Shown: positions 23,541 to 33,281 of the stretch, piece after piece
Numbering within the stretch: position 1 is the first letter of the stretch
How the letters are laid out: every line of letters begins with the position of its first letter
Assembly (NCBI GenBank): GCA_021816745.1
Contig: JAKAWY010000001.1
Span: 1-64,000, forward strand
DNA length: 64,000 bases
Direction of reading: 5' to 3'
From: Thermoplasmata archaeon
GTDB taxonomy: Archaea > Thermoplasmatota > Thermoplasmata > Thermoplasmatales > Thermoplasmataceae
Translations under genes and position numbers: made by a program
Notes under the pieces: model-generated
What the model saw: the letters and a program-made list of their open reading frames with translations, nothing else
What the model was told of the DNA's origin: nothing
Databases searched by the model: none

Positions 23541-24128
23541 TTAGGAATTATCAGGCTTTACAATCAACAGATAATGATCATTCTGCATATCTTCTTCATG
23601 TATTACTGTTAATCCATGTTTCTCGAAAATGGCCCTGGCCTCATCAGGGTTCAGCCTGATGCTGAATGGTGGCCCGAATCCTGAACCAGTTTTCTTCCAG
23701 TCGAGATCCACTAGTTTTCCACCTTTCTTCAATATTCTTCTTGCCTCCCTGAAAAATAGCTGGTGATTCGTGATATCGTGGAATACGTTTGCTAGAAAAA
23801 TCACATCTACTGAATGATCCTGTATTGACGTGGATTCCATTGGTTCCTGCAATGTTTTTACAACTCCCTCAAGATTCTTTTCCTTCAGCCGTTCACGCAG
23901 CATCTCCAGCGCTTCACTGTTCCTGTCCACTGCAAACACCATTCCATTTTTTGATACTGATTCTGCAATAGGAATAGTGAAAGCTCCCGGGCCACATCCA
24001 AGTTCTGCAACCTTGATTCCCTGGATAATTCCTGCTTTTTTCATTATATCGTTCATATCGAACATGTTTCTGGAACGCTCGTACATCTCCCTGTAATGAT
24101 GAACATGAAATTCATTATCCTCAGCCAT
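23541..24128 (-). CDS. class I SAM-dependent methyltransferase
   Basis: This 195-residue enzyme has the UbiE/Methyltransf_11 fold. Motif I is VAELGCGPGAFTIPIA, the motif II acidic residue lies in VFAVDRNSEALEM, and motif IV is VIFLANVFHDI. The N-terminal region HVHHYREMYERSRNMFD is unlike quinone-biosynthesis UbiE. The substrate is unknown; small molecules or arsenite-like targets are possible for the family, but no cysteine pattern for arsenic is present. It stands alone between the nuo promoter and a divergent membrane protein gene. Confidence 0.88.
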   Translation of the reverse strand: MAEDNEFHVHHYREMYERSRNMFDMNDIMKKAGIIQGIKVAELGCGPGAFTIPIAESVSKNGMVFAVDRNSEALEMLRERLKEKNLEGVVKTLQEPMESTSIQDHSVDVIFLANVFHDITNHQLFFREARRILKKGGKLVDLDWKKTGSGFGPPFSIRLNPDEARAIFEKHGLTVIHEEDMQNDHYLLIVKPDNS

Positions 24129-24292
24129 ATTGATCGAATGTTAATCGTGGAATTGCTATTTATCTTTGGCTGATCCTCAATTTCTCCACTTCTATTCCAA
24201 TTCATACAGGCAAGATCAATTAATGTTGAATAATATCTGATTCATCAAAACGAAAAATCATATAATTGAATTATGATTACCCCCTAATTAAC

Positions 24293-24904
24293 ATGGCTCA
24301 TAAACTGTTTACCCTCATGCTTATAGGCACGCTTCTTCTGGTAGGAGCTTGGTCAATGTTCCAGGAGGTTAATTCTTCACATGCTGTCACTGGAAATAAC
24401 CAGGCAATCCCAATGACCACTAAACTTGATAATATAACCATTCCACCACAGTCTCTTCCTTCTGTAACCTATTATTATGGAAATCAGGGAGGGCACCAGA
24501 CCATCACAACTCCTGAATGGAATTCCATTCTGAAGAATGTCTTTGACAATAAAACCATCATTTCCTATGATTTCGCAAACAACACAACACAGGCCCTTAT
24601 TCTCTTTGACATAACATATACTTACATGAATCCCTATGGAAATGAATACGTTGCAGCTCTCGGACAGATTGGACCATTGAATACTGCCAATGAACAGAAG
24701 GCTTTCTGGATGACCGCCAATAAATCATCCCAGGTAAGCGGATATTCAAACTGGGGAGCATTGAATGTGGGTGCATATCCTGGATTCTCATGGTCTAAGC
24801 CGCAAATACTGCCTTCTTATCTGACAGAGGAATATTTTGCAATCTTTGGTGCTGTTGTAGCTTCAATTTTTGTGCTGTACTTTGTCTTTAACAGAAGAAA
24901 GTGA
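24293..24904 (+). CDS. membrane-anchored extracytoplasmic protein, unknown
   Basis: From ATG 24293 the product has 203 residues. It has an N-terminal hydrophobic helix (LFTLMLIGTLLLVGAWSMF), a polar region of about 150 residues rich in N, T, Q and aromatic residues, and a C-terminal helix (YFAIFGAVVASIFVLYFVFNRRK). The layout suggests an extracytoplasmic domain held at both ends. Several N-x-S/T sites are visible. I recognise no family. The C-terminal part overlaps the maximum open frame of the downstream UbiX gene but not its likely start. Confidence 0.7.
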   Translation: MAHKLFTLMLIGTLLLVGAWSMFQEVNSSHAVTGNNQAIPMTTKLDNITIPPQSLPSVTYYYGNQGGHQTITTPEWNSILKNVFDNKTIISYDFANNTTQALILFDITYTYMNPYGNEYVAALGQIGPLNTANEQKAFWMTANKSSQVSGYSNWGALNVGAYPGFSWSKPQILPSYLTEEYFAIFGAVVASIFVLYFVFNRRK

Positions 24905-24953
24905 AGAAAAAACATACAAAACTTTACTTATTAAATCAATATTTATCATTTAT

Positions 24954-25520
24954 ATGAATGAGCGAAAGATAGTCCTTGGCATAACCGGTGCATCAGGAAG
25001 TATAATGGCCAAGCGATTTCTGGAGACTGCCAGAGCGGAGATCCACCTTGTTATTTCTTCCAACGCAGGCCAGGTCATAGAGTATGAAACTGGTTTGAAG
25101 GAAGAGGATCTTAAAAAAATGTCTACCTTCAATTATGATGACAGGGACGTGGCTGCAAGAATTAGCTCTGGAAGTTTTATCTTTGATGCCATGGTCATAA
25201 TGCCCTGTTCCATGAACACACTTGCAAAAGTGGCATCAGGCATTTCAGATTCACTTATTACAAGGGCTGCTTCTGTGGCCCTGAAAGAAAGAAGAAGGCT
25301 GATCATGGTTCCAAGAGAAATGCCTCTTAGCAGGATTGCCATTGAAAACATGCTCAGGCTTACCGAGTCTGGTGCCATAATTTCTCCAGCTATGCCAGCA
25401 TTTTACACCCGCCCGCAGACCGTAATGGATATGGTGGATTTCATGGTGGGAAGAGTCATGGATCTGTGCGGCATAGATAATGAACTGGTAAAGAGATGGA
25501 AATCAGAGGAACGGGACTGA
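24954..25520 (+). CDS. ubiX: flavin prenyltransferase UbiX
   Basis: From ATG 24954 (MNERKIVLGITGASGSIMAK) the product has 188 residues, the usual UbiX size. GITGASGS is the FMN-binding start, and PCSMNTLAKVASGISDSLITRAA and LVPREMPLSRI-like VPREMPLSRIAIENMLRL are the conserved later motifs. UbiX joins dimethylallyl phosphate to FMN to make prenylated FMN for UbiD decarboxylases. No ubiD is in the window. The open frame extends 84 bp further upstream, but an ATTTATCATTTATATG context and the family start favour 24954. Confidence 0.92.
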   Translation: MNERKIVLGITGASGSIMAKRFLETARAEIHLVISSNAGQVIEYETGLKEEDLKKMSTFNYDDRDVAARISSGSFIFDAMVIMPCSMNTLAKVASGISDSLITRAASVALKERRRLIMVPREMPLSRIAIENMLRLTESGAIISPAMPAFYTRPQTVMDMVDFMVGRVMDLCGIDNELVKRWKSEERD

Positions 25521-25542
25521 ACTTTTTGCAGGCCAGCGGAAT

Positions 25543-26577
25543 GTGGATATTGTGAAGGCAAAAGATCTTGAAGGTAACTGGAAAGCAATACACACAGAGA
25601 GCATGGATGATCTCTGGTACCTCAAGAACATAATGACTCCCGGTACCATCATAAGAAAAACCGTTTTGAGAAGGGATGAAAAAAGGGATGACATGTCCAG
25701 GTCAAAGGAAAGTTCAAAACGTCCGGTCACAGTATCTGTGAAAGTTGAAGGGAGCGAATTCCAGCCCTACACTGACAGACTTAGGATACGAGGTATTGTA
25801 TGCCACGGCCCCATGGAACTTATGGGAGAACACCAGTCCGTGCAGGTTTCCTCCGACGATGATATTGATATTTTCAGGGAAAACTGGGGAGATTTTGCAG
25901 GCTCGCTTGTAAAGGAATCCATGATGAAGGGAAGTGGAGGTGGAGTGATTGTCATAATGGATGATGAAAACGCCATAATAACCATACTGAGGGATTATGG
26001 AATTCACAACGTGGGCACCATAAACTCAGGAAAAAGTGGAAAATATTATGCGTCAAACTATTCCAGGGATAATTACTTCAGGGAAATATTAAAGGTGCTT
26101 CTGTCCACTGAACCGGGAAAACCAGTGGTCATCACCGGCCCGGGATTTGAAGGGGCCAATTTCATGGAATTTGCAGTGGAGCATGAGCCTTCCAGGAAAT
26201 TCATGCAGGTTCAGTCCACGGGAAACACGGAGAGCGCAGTTTATGAAATTATTGGACTGGAAAACATCAAATCCTTCATTGGGAGTTCCAGGCTTTCCGT
26301 TGAAAAATCCTTCATGGAGGATTTCCTGAGAGAGCTTGGCAAAAATGGCTTGTGCACCTATGGAAGGGCTGATCTTGAAAAAAATGCCAGTGCTGGATCA
26401 ATTTCAAAATTACTGGTGCTGGAGACAGTCATAAGAGATCAATGGGTAAGAGACCTGATGGAAATGGCCTCATCCAGTGGTGCTGAAGTTGTGGTGGCCA
26501 GCGAGCATGGAGAACACTCCATGGCCATATCCGGTTTTGGTGGAGTGCTTGCAATTTTAAGATACAGAATCAACTAA
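25543..26577 (+). CDS. pelA: mRNA surveillance protein Pelota
   Basis: This 344-residue protein has the Pelota/Dom34 architecture: an Sm-like N-terminal domain (SMDDLWYLKNIMTPGTII), then RRPVTVSVKVE-like KRPVTVSVKVEGSEFQ, an eRF1 central domain without GGQ, and an eRF1 C-terminal domain ending in VVVASEHGEHSMAISGFGGV. With ABCE1 (44.4 kb) it rescues stalled ribosomes. The start is GTG at 25543; no ATG exists in frame before it. An ATG two bases earlier is in another frame and stops after four codons. It begins 22 bp after ubiX. Confidence 0.94.
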   Translation: MDIVKAKDLEGNWKAIHTESMDDLWYLKNIMTPGTIIRKTVLRRDEKRDDMSRSKESSKRPVTVSVKVEGSEFQPYTDRLRIRGIVCHGPMELMGEHQSVQVSSDDDIDIFRENWGDFAGSLVKESMMKGSGGGVIVIMDDENAIITILRDYGIHNVGTINSGKSGKYYASNYSRDNYFREILKVLLSTEPGKPVVITGPGFEGANFMEFAVEHEPSRKFMQVQSTGNTESAVYEIIGLENIKSFIGSSRLSVEKSFMEDFLRELGKNGLCTYGRADLEKNASAGSISKLLVLETVIRDQWVRDLMEMASSSGAEVVVASEHGEHSMAISGFGGVLAILRYRIN

Positions 26578-26642
26578 AATTGTATTTTGTAATAAAAATA
26601 TATATGTGAAAAGATTATTAAACATATATTGCATGAAGAGCT

Positions 26643-27482
26643 ATGGCAGGATTTACAGCACTTGAAGGTTTTGTTATCTTCATAATAATAGTAATAGTAC
26701 TGATACTCCTCTCCGGACTGAAGATCCTGAAGGAGTGGCAGAGAGCACCAATTTTGACTCTGGGAAGATTTGCAGGAATTAAAGGTCCAGGAATCATATA
26801 TGTAACACCATTCATCAGTAAAATACCCACAGTAATTTCAACCAGGGTGCAGGCCCAGGCCTTCAAGACAGAGGCAACCTTCACCATGGACAACGTGCCG
26901 GTAAACTGTGATTCAGTCATGTATTACCAGGTCATTGACCCACAGAAAGCAGTTCTTAACATTGAGAACGTGACAAATGCAACATCACTTTCCGCCCAGA
27001 CGACACTCAGGGAAGTCATTGGAAAGTATTCCTTTGATGAAATTCTCTCAGAGAGAGAAAAGGTGGGAGAGAGCGCAAGGGAAATTATAGATCAGAAGAC
27101 TGAGCACTGGGGAATCAAGGTAACTGCTGTTGAAATCAGGGACGTAGTGGTTCCACAGTCACTCCAGGAGGCAATGTCAAGACAGGCATCAGCAGAGAGG
27201 GAGAGAAGATCCAGGGTTACTCTGGCTCTTGCCGAGGTTGAGGCTGCACAGAAAATGGTGGAAGCATCAAAAATGTACGCTGACAACCCGTCTGCACTTC
27301 AGCTCAGGTGGATGAATATCCTCTATGAGATTGGTCTTGAAGGAAAAGGCACACTTATGATGATACCTGCAAACACGCTCACAGCAGGTGTATCAAACCT
27401 GGGTATAGCCGAATTTGCCAAGAACCAGTTAAGCAAATCAGTCAAAACAGTCACTGACGACAGTGACAGCGGTAAGAAATAA
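26643..27482 (+). CDS. SPFH/Band 7 (stomatin-like) membrane protein
   Basis: This 279-residue protein has one N-terminal membrane helix (residues about 8-24, EGFVIFIIIVIVLILLSGL), then the Band 7 domain: LKILKEWQRAPILTLGRF, GPGIIYVTPFI, VPVNCDSVMYYQVIDPQKA and TTLREVIGKYSFDEILSER. A coiled helix with alanine and glutamate repeats (ASAERERRSRVTLALAEVEAA) follows. Stomatin-like proteins form large rings on membranes and often pair with a NfeD protease, which is not adjacent here. The 3' end overlaps the convergent ksgA gene by 32 bp. Confidence 0.92.
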   Translation: MAGFTALEGFVIFIIIVIVLILLSGLKILKEWQRAPILTLGRFAGIKGPGIIYVTPFISKIPTVISTRVQAQAFKTEATFTMDNVPVNCDSVMYYQVIDPQKAVLNIENVTNATSLSAQTTLREVIGKYSFDEILSEREKVGESAREIIDQKTEHWGIKVTAVEIRDVVVPQSLQEAMSRQASAERERRSRVTLALAEVEAAQKMVEASKMYADNPSALQLRWMNILYEIGLEGKGTLMMIPANTLTAGVSNLGIAEFAKNQLSKSVKTVTDDSDSGKK

Positions 27483-28191
27483 TCTCTTTGATCTGTTCAG
27501 GGGTTAGCTGATCTACCCTTTTATCGGCGTAGAGGCCCCCTGAATATTCAGATCCAATTTTTTTCCTTTTTCTTGAAAACATCTCTTTTAAAATCGTGTC
27601 TGCACAATTCCAGTCCAGATCGGATTCTACAATCTTCTTTTCCAGGGTTACAATAGCACTGTCCACACCAGGAACCGGACTGAATAGTTTTTTGGGAACT
27701 TTTTTTTCAAGGGATGCATTGAAGAATATGCTGCAGAAAACACTTAGCCTGCTATAATCCTCTGATCCTGAAGGGGCCACCATCCTTTTGGCAAATTCCA
27801 GCTGCACCATCAGAACTGTTCTTTTAAATTTTAATTCCACAAGCCTTTCCAGTACTGGCGATGAGATTGAGTAAGGAATATTTCCGATTATGTATTCATA
27901 TTCCACTGAATCCAGTGTTGTTTCCAGAAAATTATCATGCAATACCTTCAGGCTTCCATCTGAAACATTGGAACGGAAATTGGATTCCAGGAGTTCAACA
28001 AACCTGTGATCAGATTCCACTGCCGTTACAGGATAACCATGGGATAATAGAATAGAAGTAAGGAACCCGGTTCCTGGGCCAATCTCAAGAATTCGTGATC
28101 CTGGTTCTGCCCCAAGGAGTTTTGTTTCCAGTTCACCTATGTTTTTATCCTTGAGAAAAACCTGCCCGTATTTTTTTGTATATTGCTTCAT
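27451..28191 (-). CDS. ksgA: 16S rRNA dimethyladenosine transferase KsgA/RsmA
   Basis: This 246-residue enzyme has KYGQVFLKDKNI at the N terminus, the SAM motif LEIGPGTGFLTS (35-46) and the catalytic NIPY (104-107). It dimethylates two adjacent adenosines in helix 45 of 16S rRNA. It closes the archaeal cluster rpl21e-rpoF-DUF655-ksgA, in its common order. It overlaps the DUF655 gene by four bases. The last eleven codons are antisense to the SPFH gene. Confidence 0.95.
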   Translation of the reverse strand: MKQYTKKYGQVFLKDKNIGELETKLLGAEPGSRILEIGPGTGFLTSILLSHGYPVTAVESDHRFVELLESNFRSNVSDGSLKVLHDNFLETTLDSVEYEYIIGNIPYSISSPVLERLVELKFKRTVLMVQLEFAKRMVAPSGSEDYSRLSVFCSIFFNASLEKKVPKKLFSPVPGVDSAIVTLEKKIVESDLDWNCADTILKEMFSRKRKKIGSEYSGGLYADKRVDQLTPEQIKEIISYRCHCRQ

Positions 28192-28733
28192 AGCCTGACA
28201 AAGAGCCTGTACTTCTCGTTCTTGTTTTCAAGCTCCTGAGCAATTCTTGCAGCGATCATCTTTTCCGGATTGTGTATCTTGACCCTTTCTGAAAGATTTT
28301 CCAGGCTGTCAAAGGGTTTTTTCTGTCTCTCATCGATGATTGCCCACATGGTTTTGTTTCCCAGGCCCGGCAACAGTTCAAGGCTGTGCATTCTTGGGCT
28401 GATGGGTTGTGCTTCGTTGAAAAACCTGAGATACTTCTCCTTATGTGTCTTTACAATGTTTTCCAGTGTATATGGAAGTTCGCTGGAGGCAGAGGCGGTT
28501 AATTCCTCAAATCCTATCCTTCTTTTGACTGTTGAAATCTTGTCTCTTTTGGCCTGATCCTTGCCTATGTATACCCTGTCCCCTATGGTGAGAATAGCAT
28601 TATCTCTTGGTATGGCTTCCAAAAATTTGAACTCATTTTCCCCTATGATGATTACCAGTGGTGTCTTATGGAAATTGTGGTCAGAAGCTCTCCCCTGCTT
28701 AAGATAATCCAGAACGTAGGCATAATCATCCAT
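28188..28733 (-). CDS. DUF655 family putative RNA-binding protein
   Basis: This 181-residue protein fits DUF655: AYVLDYLKQGRA at the start, an OB/S1-like central part with GDRVYIGKDQ and KRRIGFEELTASASSELP, and a C-terminal helix-hairpin-helix with LELLPGLGNKTMWAIIDERQKKPF. It is nearly always found between rpoF and ksgA in Euryarchaeota. A role in rRNA or transcription-linked processes is inferred from that context. The helix-hairpin-helix points to nucleic-acid binding. Confidence 0.93.
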   Translation of the reverse strand: MDDYAYVLDYLKQGRASDHNFHKTPLVIIIGENEFKFLEAIPRDNAILTIGDRVYIGKDQAKRDKISTVKRRIGFEELTASASSELPYTLENIVKTHKEKYLRFFNEAQPISPRMHSLELLPGLGNKTMWAIIDERQKKPFDSLENLSERVKIHNPEKMIAARIAQELENKNEKYRLFVRL

Positions 28734-28741
28734 TATATCAC

Positions 28742-29074
28742 CTAAACCGAATTTAGGTAATCCAGAAGCTTATTTAAAATATCCTCAGGAAGATTTAGTT
28801 TGTATGATATCATAATGGAACGCAACTGTTCAAGGTCAGATGGCTTTAAATCAGTCATTTTCACTGCAACTTCCTCGTCAACGCCTGACAGCTTGATGAT
28901 AGTTTCAGTAACTTCTCGCGCCTTTTTTGCAGTTCCGTACCTTGAGAATGCTGTTGCATAATCATATTCCCTGCTGACGCTCTGGTCTATGCTCTCCATC
29001 TCCCTGCCCTTCCTGGTCAGCTGCTCGTGTAACATGTCCCTGGCCTCGGAAGTGGTTATGAATTTTATCTTCAT
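28742..29074 (-). CDS. rpoF: DNA-directed RNA polymerase subunit Rpo4 (RpoF)
   Basis: This 110-residue protein matches archaeal Rpo4/RPB4: ITTSEARDMLHEQLTRKG, YDYATAFSRYGTAKKAREVTE, and a C-terminal HRDC-like bundle ending ILNKLLDYLNSV. With Rpo7 it forms the polymerase stalk. It lies two bases after rpl21e. Confidence 0.95.
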   Translation of the reverse strand: MKIKFITTSEARDMLHEQLTRKGREMESIDQSVSREYDYATAFSRYGTAKKAREVTETIIKLSGVDEEVAVKMTDLKPSDLEQLRSIMISYKLNLPEDILNKLLDYLNSV

Positions 29075-29075
29075 C

Positions 29076-29372
29076 TTACTCGCTGATCCTTTTCAGGTGC
29101 ACAGGATCTGCTATGATGTTCTTTGTAACTCCGCCGACCTTTATGGCCACAATATAGCATCTTCCCTGAGTCCCTTCAACTGTGCCAGTATACCCCTGAA
29201 AATTGTGGTAAGGCATCCCGGAATGAATGGAGGGGTCTATAACAATGGCTGCATGCTCTCCGACATCGAATTTTTTCATGAAGGAGTTGACTCTTGGCAT
29301 GCCTTTGTCCTTGATTCTCTTTGTGAGTTTATATCTTGATCCAGCCCTTGGTCCATGTGACATTTTGACCAT
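29076..29372 (-). CDS. rpl21e: 50S ribosomal protein L21e
   Basis: This 98-residue basic protein has [39 protein letters not shown] and [20 protein letters not shown], the L21e signatures. The start may be M4 ([10 protein letters not shown]), which would match most family members, instead of the first codon. It follows pus10 by four bases. Confidence 0.96.
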   Translation of the reverse strand: MVKMSHGPRAGSRYKLTKRIKDKGMPRVNSFMKKFDVGEHAAIVIDPSIHSGMPYHNFQGYTGTVEGTQGRCYIVAIKVGGVTKNIIADPVHLKRISE

Positions 29373-29376
29373 TTGT

Positions 29377-30543
29377 TCACCTCTTTATTTCTATTACGTC
29401 CAGTTCAGATATGGTTAAATCCATGCCTGAAACGTCTGAAAGATTCGGGTTTGTTCTTCCTCTATCCCCGGAAACCAGTTCCTTTATATATACACCAGCC
29501 TCGGCTTCAATCCTTAGCGTGGCGGTATTGCCCTGGAGATTTTCCATGGTAATTCCAAACACCATTCTTTCCCTTACAAGATCAGATCTTGAAGTGCTTA
29601 CCCTTAATGGTGTCCTTTGATAAATAACTTTCCCGTTAATTGCTTCCAGCGATTTGAGGAATGCTTCCTTATCTATGTCTTTATCTGCAACCACAGTGGC
29701 AAGGTATATTTTTGAATGCTTCTCCTCCTTGAGGATTCTGACTTTATCCCTGGTTGTGAAACTGAGGTCCTGAATTTCCACATTCTTCCCTGATGAATTG
29801 ACCATTTTTCCCAGTTTGTCCAGATCAATGCTCCTCTGTTTGGGATTACAGGATTCTATGATGAATTCCCTCCCATTTCCCAGCATTCTCACGTCAACGT
29901 CTTCCCTGCCTGCTCCATGGAGGAAATAGGCATCTCCACCTGTGAGAGAATTCAGGATTTCTCCAATGATGGATTCAATTGTATCCTTTTTCTCTGTATA
30001 CTTGATCCATCTGGTCTGGGGCATATCTCTGCTATATTTCCTGTAAGTGCCATAAACAAAAAGGGATTTTACCTGGAAATCCATGGACATATACCTTGTA
30101 TCAACCTTGATCATAATATCAGGATCGTCTTTCTGGAATGACTTCCCGGTATGCTGTTCAATAAGCTTCCCAATCTCCCTGTTAAATTCCTTCTTTATGC
30201 TTTCTCCCTTTGATCCAAAAGATGCCTGGATTGAACTTTCCATTTCAATTGTTTCCTCTGAGAATGTGCATCCTATGGTGAATCCAGCATACTCGTAGGA
30301 AGAAAGCCTTCTGGAAATTTCAGTGGAATATGTTTCTGCACTCTGGAAAATTCCCTGGCATATCCTGCATTCAGTTTCCTTGACAACAGATATTTCAATA
30401 CCATTTTGAGACTGGGATTCTATAAAAGATTCCCCTCTCTGATGGTTTGTTAAACCATGCCCCTCACTGGCAAAAATTCTTCCTATGCATCTTGTGCACA
30501 GGCCATCCAGTGGCATGGCCTCTTTTGAATCCAAGGCATTCAC
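29377..30543 (-). CDS. pus10: tRNA pseudouridine(54/55) synthase Pus10
   Basis: From GTG 30543 the product has 388 residues. The N-terminal THUMP-like region holds a four-cysteine zinc site (CTRC and CRIC). The catalytic aspartate lies in [16 protein letters not shown], followed by FIIESCNP; the C-terminal region includes [15 protein letters not shown] and [15 protein letters not shown]. Pus10 makes pseudouridine at tRNA positions 54 and 55. The open frame continues 66 bp upstream, but this covers rpoP; the GTG overlaps the rpoP stop as GTGA, so it is preferred. Confidence 0.93.
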   Translation of the reverse strand: MNALDSKEAMPLDGLCTRCIGRIFASEGHGLTNHQRGESFIESQSQNGIEISVVKETECRICQGIFQSAETYSTEISRRLSSYEYAGFTIGCTFSEETIEMESSIQASFGSKGESIKKEFNREIGKLIEQHTGKSFQKDDPDIMIKVDTRYMSMDFQVKSLFVYGTYRKYSRDMPQTRWIKYTEKKDTIESIIGEILNSLTGGDAYFLHGAGREDVDVRMLGNGREFIIESCNPKQRSIDLDKLGKMVNSSGKNVEIQDLSFTTRDKVRILKEEKHSKIYLATVVADKDIDKEAFLKSLEAINGKVIYQRTPLRVSTSRSDLVRERMVFGITMENLQGNTATLRIEAEAGVYIKELVSGDRGRTNPNLSDVSGMDLTISELDVIEIKR

Positions 30544-30674
30544 CTTGAACTGACTTCTTTCTCTACGTTTGGCCTTTCCTTGAGGAAGACCCTGGAGCCG
30601 CACTCGCACTCAATTTCATTGGTTCCAATAGACTTCTCAAGAATCCGGCCACATCTAATGCATTTATACTGCAC
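30540..30674 (-). CDS. rpoP: DNA-directed RNA polymerase subunit Rpo12 (RpoP)
   Basis: This 44-codon gene encodes [15 protein letters not shown] (initiated with fMet-independent Met at GTG), then [20 protein letters not shown]. The CxxC...CxC motif is the zinc ribbon of archaeal Rpo12, and [10 protein letters not shown] matches the family end. The GTG at 30674 overlaps the rpl37Ae stop, and the TGA overlaps the pus10 start. In archaea rpoP usually follows rpl37Ae, so position and motif agree. It is easily missed because of its length. Confidence 0.9.
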   Translation of the reverse strand: MQYKCIRCGRILEKSIGTNEIECECGSRVFLKERPNVEKEVSSR

Positions 30675-30924
30675 TTTCCACCATTTCCTCTTTCAGCTTT
30701 TGTGAGTACTCAGGCGTGTATGAACCACCGGCAAACTTGTAATCACAGTGTTTGCACTGCCATATTCCTGTGGCAATCCTTACAACTTTCTTCTGAGTAC
30801 ACTTTGGGCAATCGTATTTTGTCTTTTTCTGCCTGTAGATATCAGTCCAGACCTTTCTTACAGTTACTCCGTATCTTGGACCGAATCTTCCTGCTGGACC
30901 TACCTTTAGCGTTCTTCTGCTCAT
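30664..30924 (-). CDS. rpl37ae: 50S ribosomal protein L37Ae
   Basis: This 86-residue zinc-ribbon ribosomal protein has [25 protein letters not shown] and CKHC pairs, and the conserved [10 protein letters not shown]. It binds the large subunit near L2. It overlaps rrp42 by four bases upstream and rpoP by eleven downstream. Confidence 0.96.
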   Translation of the reverse strand: MSRRTLKVGPAGRFGPRYGVTVRKVWTDIYRQKKTKYDCPKCTQKKVVRIATGIWQCKHCDYKFAGGSYTPEYSQKLKEEMVESAV

Positions 30925-31709
30925 TTTACTTCACCGAGTATATTTTCTCTGATCTGATTCCCAACCCTTTCGGACATGTCTATGGCGTACTTGATCTGAT
31001 CCACTGTGAATGAGCCAAAGTTGCCCTTCTGCATTGCCCTTATCTTCCCATCCTCAGTCATGGTGACTGTCAAACGGGCGGTGGACATCTGTTCTTCTTC
31101 CAGAGTGGGGTCGCACATAATGTCATCCCCTATCTTAACCATTGTGACTGAGATTGGGTGATTGTTTATGGGAAGAGCTATTTCCGGGCCTTCTGGATCT
31201 GGTTTGTATCTGGCGAAATTCAGTGCTTTGACAATACCCATGGTGCATGCGTCAATGATATTTCCATCAAAATCGATTACATCAATATCGATGAACACAA
31301 TCATTACCTTCTTTCCAGGTTCTATGCAAAGCTTTTCCATGTCTATCATTTTGCTTTCCCTGATTCCCCTGTCCACAACCCTGGCAATCTCTATGGAATC
31401 CTCATTTGGTGGGCCTGGTTCAAAGGTTGGAAAGGCCATTGGGAGCATTTCCACGTTGGTGGTCATGACACCAAGGTTAGGTGTATCCGGGAATGGTTCT
31501 CCATCCTCTATCTTCACTCCCACAATGACCTTGGTTCTTCCCAGTTGCACGAAGGCTGATCCCTGTGCCCTTGGTACAAAGTTCTCCTCAACGGTGAAAT
31601 TCCTGAACTGGTCAAGTTTTCTTCCATCTTCCCTTAATCCTGACTTCAATTTCTCAATCAGGTATGTCCTCTTAATTTCTGACAGTATTCCTGTTGCATC
31701 TTTCGGCAT
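30921..31709 (-). CDS. rrp42: exosome complex subunit Rrp42
   Basis: This 262-residue RNase PH-like protein has [40 protein letters not shown], and [19 protein letters not shown]. Rrp42 is the non-catalytic partner of Rrp41 in the archaeal exosome ring and shapes the active site for 3'-5' RNA phosphorolysis. It overlaps rrp41 by one base. Confidence 0.95.
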   Translation of the reverse strand: MPKDATGILSEIKRTYLIEKLKSGLREDGRKLDQFRNFTVEENFVPRAQGSAFVQLGRTKVIVGVKIEDGEPFPDTPNLGVMTTNVEMLPMAFPTFEPGPPNEDSIEIARVVDRGIRESKMIDMEKLCIEPGKKVMIVFIDIDVIDFDGNIIDACTMGIVKALNFARYKPDPEGPEIALPINNHPISVTMVKIGDDIMCDPTLEEEQMSTARLTVTMTEDGKIRAMQKGNFGSFTVDQIKYAIDMSERVGNQIRENILGEVK

Positions 31710-32449
31710 TATTCAGCACCTCCCATATCCATTTCCTTGTATTTCTCTGAGAGTGCAGTCCTCTGTATCTCGTGAATTCTGGCTGTGGCAGTCATGATCA
31801 TTGACATTCCCTCATTGAATTCTTCCTTGGAGAGATCTCCATCCATCTGGATCAGTACCACTTCGCCTGTTTTTGCCAAAACAGCAACCGGTAGGTCTGC
31901 CTGTCCGAAATTATCCTCTTCCTTTGAAAGATCCAGCACCACTTTACCTTCCACCTTCCCCACTGTGCAACCCACGACGAAATCCCTCATGGGTATTCCG
32001 GCGTTTGCCAGTGCCACTGAAGCAGCAGTAAGACTTGCAATCCTGGTTCCTGCATCAGCCTGTGCGACTTCAATAAATACATCAATCTGTGTCCTGGGGA
32101 ATAGCTCAACCATAACAGCTGCGGTCAATGCCTCAGAAATTACCTTTGATATTTCAACAGATCTCCTGTCTGGTCCTGGCCTCTTCCTCTCATCCACTGA
32201 GAATGCAGCCATGTTGTACCTTGCCTTGATCACAGCCTTCTCAATATCCTGAGTGTGTTTTGGATAGGCTTCTCTTGGCCCGTATACGGCCACTATTATC
32301 TTATTTCCTCCCCACTCAATCATTGCACTGCCATCAGCTCTTTCAAGAACATCTGTCCTCAACCTGATTGGCCTTAATTCCTGTGGTCCTCTTCCATCCA
32401 GCCTTATCCCGTTTTCATCCAATAACTTAACATTACTTGGTGTTCCCAT
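31709..32449 (-). CDS. rrp41: exosome complex exonuclease Rrp41
   Basis: This 246-residue catalytic RNase PH-like subunit has [15 protein letters not shown], a phosphate/RNA-binding arginine region ([20 protein letters not shown]), and [19 protein letters not shown] with the acidic residues for metal binding. It degrades RNA 3'-5' with phosphate. Start overlaps the rrp4 stop by one base. Confidence 0.96.
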   Translation of the reverse strand: MGTPSNVKLLDENGIRLDGRGPQELRPIRLRTDVLERADGSAMIEWGGNKIIVAVYGPREAYPKHTQDIEKAVIKARYNMAAFSVDERKRPGPDRRSVEISKVISEALTAAVMVELFPRTQIDVFIEVAQADAGTRIASLTAASVALANAGIPMRDFVVGCTVGKVEGKVVLDLSKEEDNFGQADLPVAVLAKTGEVVLIQMDGDLSKEEFNEGMSMIMTATARIHEIQRTALSEKYKEMDMGGAE

Positions 32450-33141
32450 TACTCATCACCTTTCTTCTCTATTTTCAGGAATTCTGTCATCCTGTCTGTC
32501 AGCCCGTTGGTGTGCGCCATGTTTCTTATCATCTCTATGGCTTCTGTGGCTTTTTCCACACCTTCTATAGGGCCATCAATCCATATTATTCCGTTTTGTC
32601 CTATTACAATTCTTGTGTCGGTGGCGTCCTTTATCATGTTTACCATGGCACCGCCCTTGCCAATGATCCTGGGCACCTTGGGAGATGGCACATAGATTAT
32701 GTGTCCGCCTTCCAGTTTTCTTAGCCCCTGCCCTGGCTCCTTCAGTGTAATCCAGCTCTCCTTGACCTCGTTTACAGTCTGCACTTTTCCATAGACATAA
32801 TCCCCGACCTTGAGAGCTCTCTTTATATCGCCTGAAGAAAGCCTCCACGGTGTGTCATTCATGTGCAGCATTGTCATGTATGGAGACTTGATATCCACTG
32901 TCCACATGGATGGGCCAACGTCCAGAATCTTTCCTATAACCTTGTCATTCCTTCTGGGGACATAGGTTCCATGGAATGGGACAACATCTATGAATTCTTC
33001 TCCTCTCTGGACTATTCCGAAATACTGTGACCTGAAGGACCCATCTTCTGCCCTGAAAAGTCCATTCCTCATTCCGAGATTTCCATGTTCAACAATATCT
33101 CCCGGAAATACCATTTCTTTTTTCTCGTCCGTACCAATCAC
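32449..33141 (-). CDS. rrp4: exosome RNA-binding subunit Rrp4
   Basis: This 230-residue protein has the N-terminal strand region ([19 protein letters not shown]), an S1 domain ([15 protein letters not shown]...[11 protein letters not shown]) and a KH-type domain with [19 protein letters not shown]. It forms the cap that feeds RNA into the Rrp41/42 ring. It is the first gene of this cluster; a TATA-rich stretch lies upstream around 33220-33235. Confidence 0.95.
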   Translation of the reverse strand: MIGTDEKKEMVFPGDIVEHGNLGMRNGLFRAEDGSFRSQYFGIVQRGEEFIDVVPFHGTYVPRRNDKVIGKILDVGPSMWTVDIKSPYMTMLHMNDTPWRLSSGDIKRALKVGDYVYGKVQTVNEVKESWITLKEPGQGLRKLEGGHIIYVPSPKVPRIIGKGGAMVNMIKDATDTRIVIGQNGIIWIDGPIEGVEKATEAIEMIRNMAHTNGLTDRMTEFLKIEKKGDE

Positions 33142-33281
33142 TTCCTGATTGGAATGAAAATAACCGCTTCTACAATATGAAGCCTGTCCTTATCCATCCC
33201 TTAGCATAAAGGAATAGGTTTTTATTATATATTATTTCTTAATCGAAACCTGATCTCTGAAAATGATGAATAAGATTGATT

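Noticed and set aside
31162-31797. 211-codon plus-strand frame across rrp42
   Set aside because: It is an antisense shadow of a strongly conserved gene, with serine-rich composition typical of such shadows.
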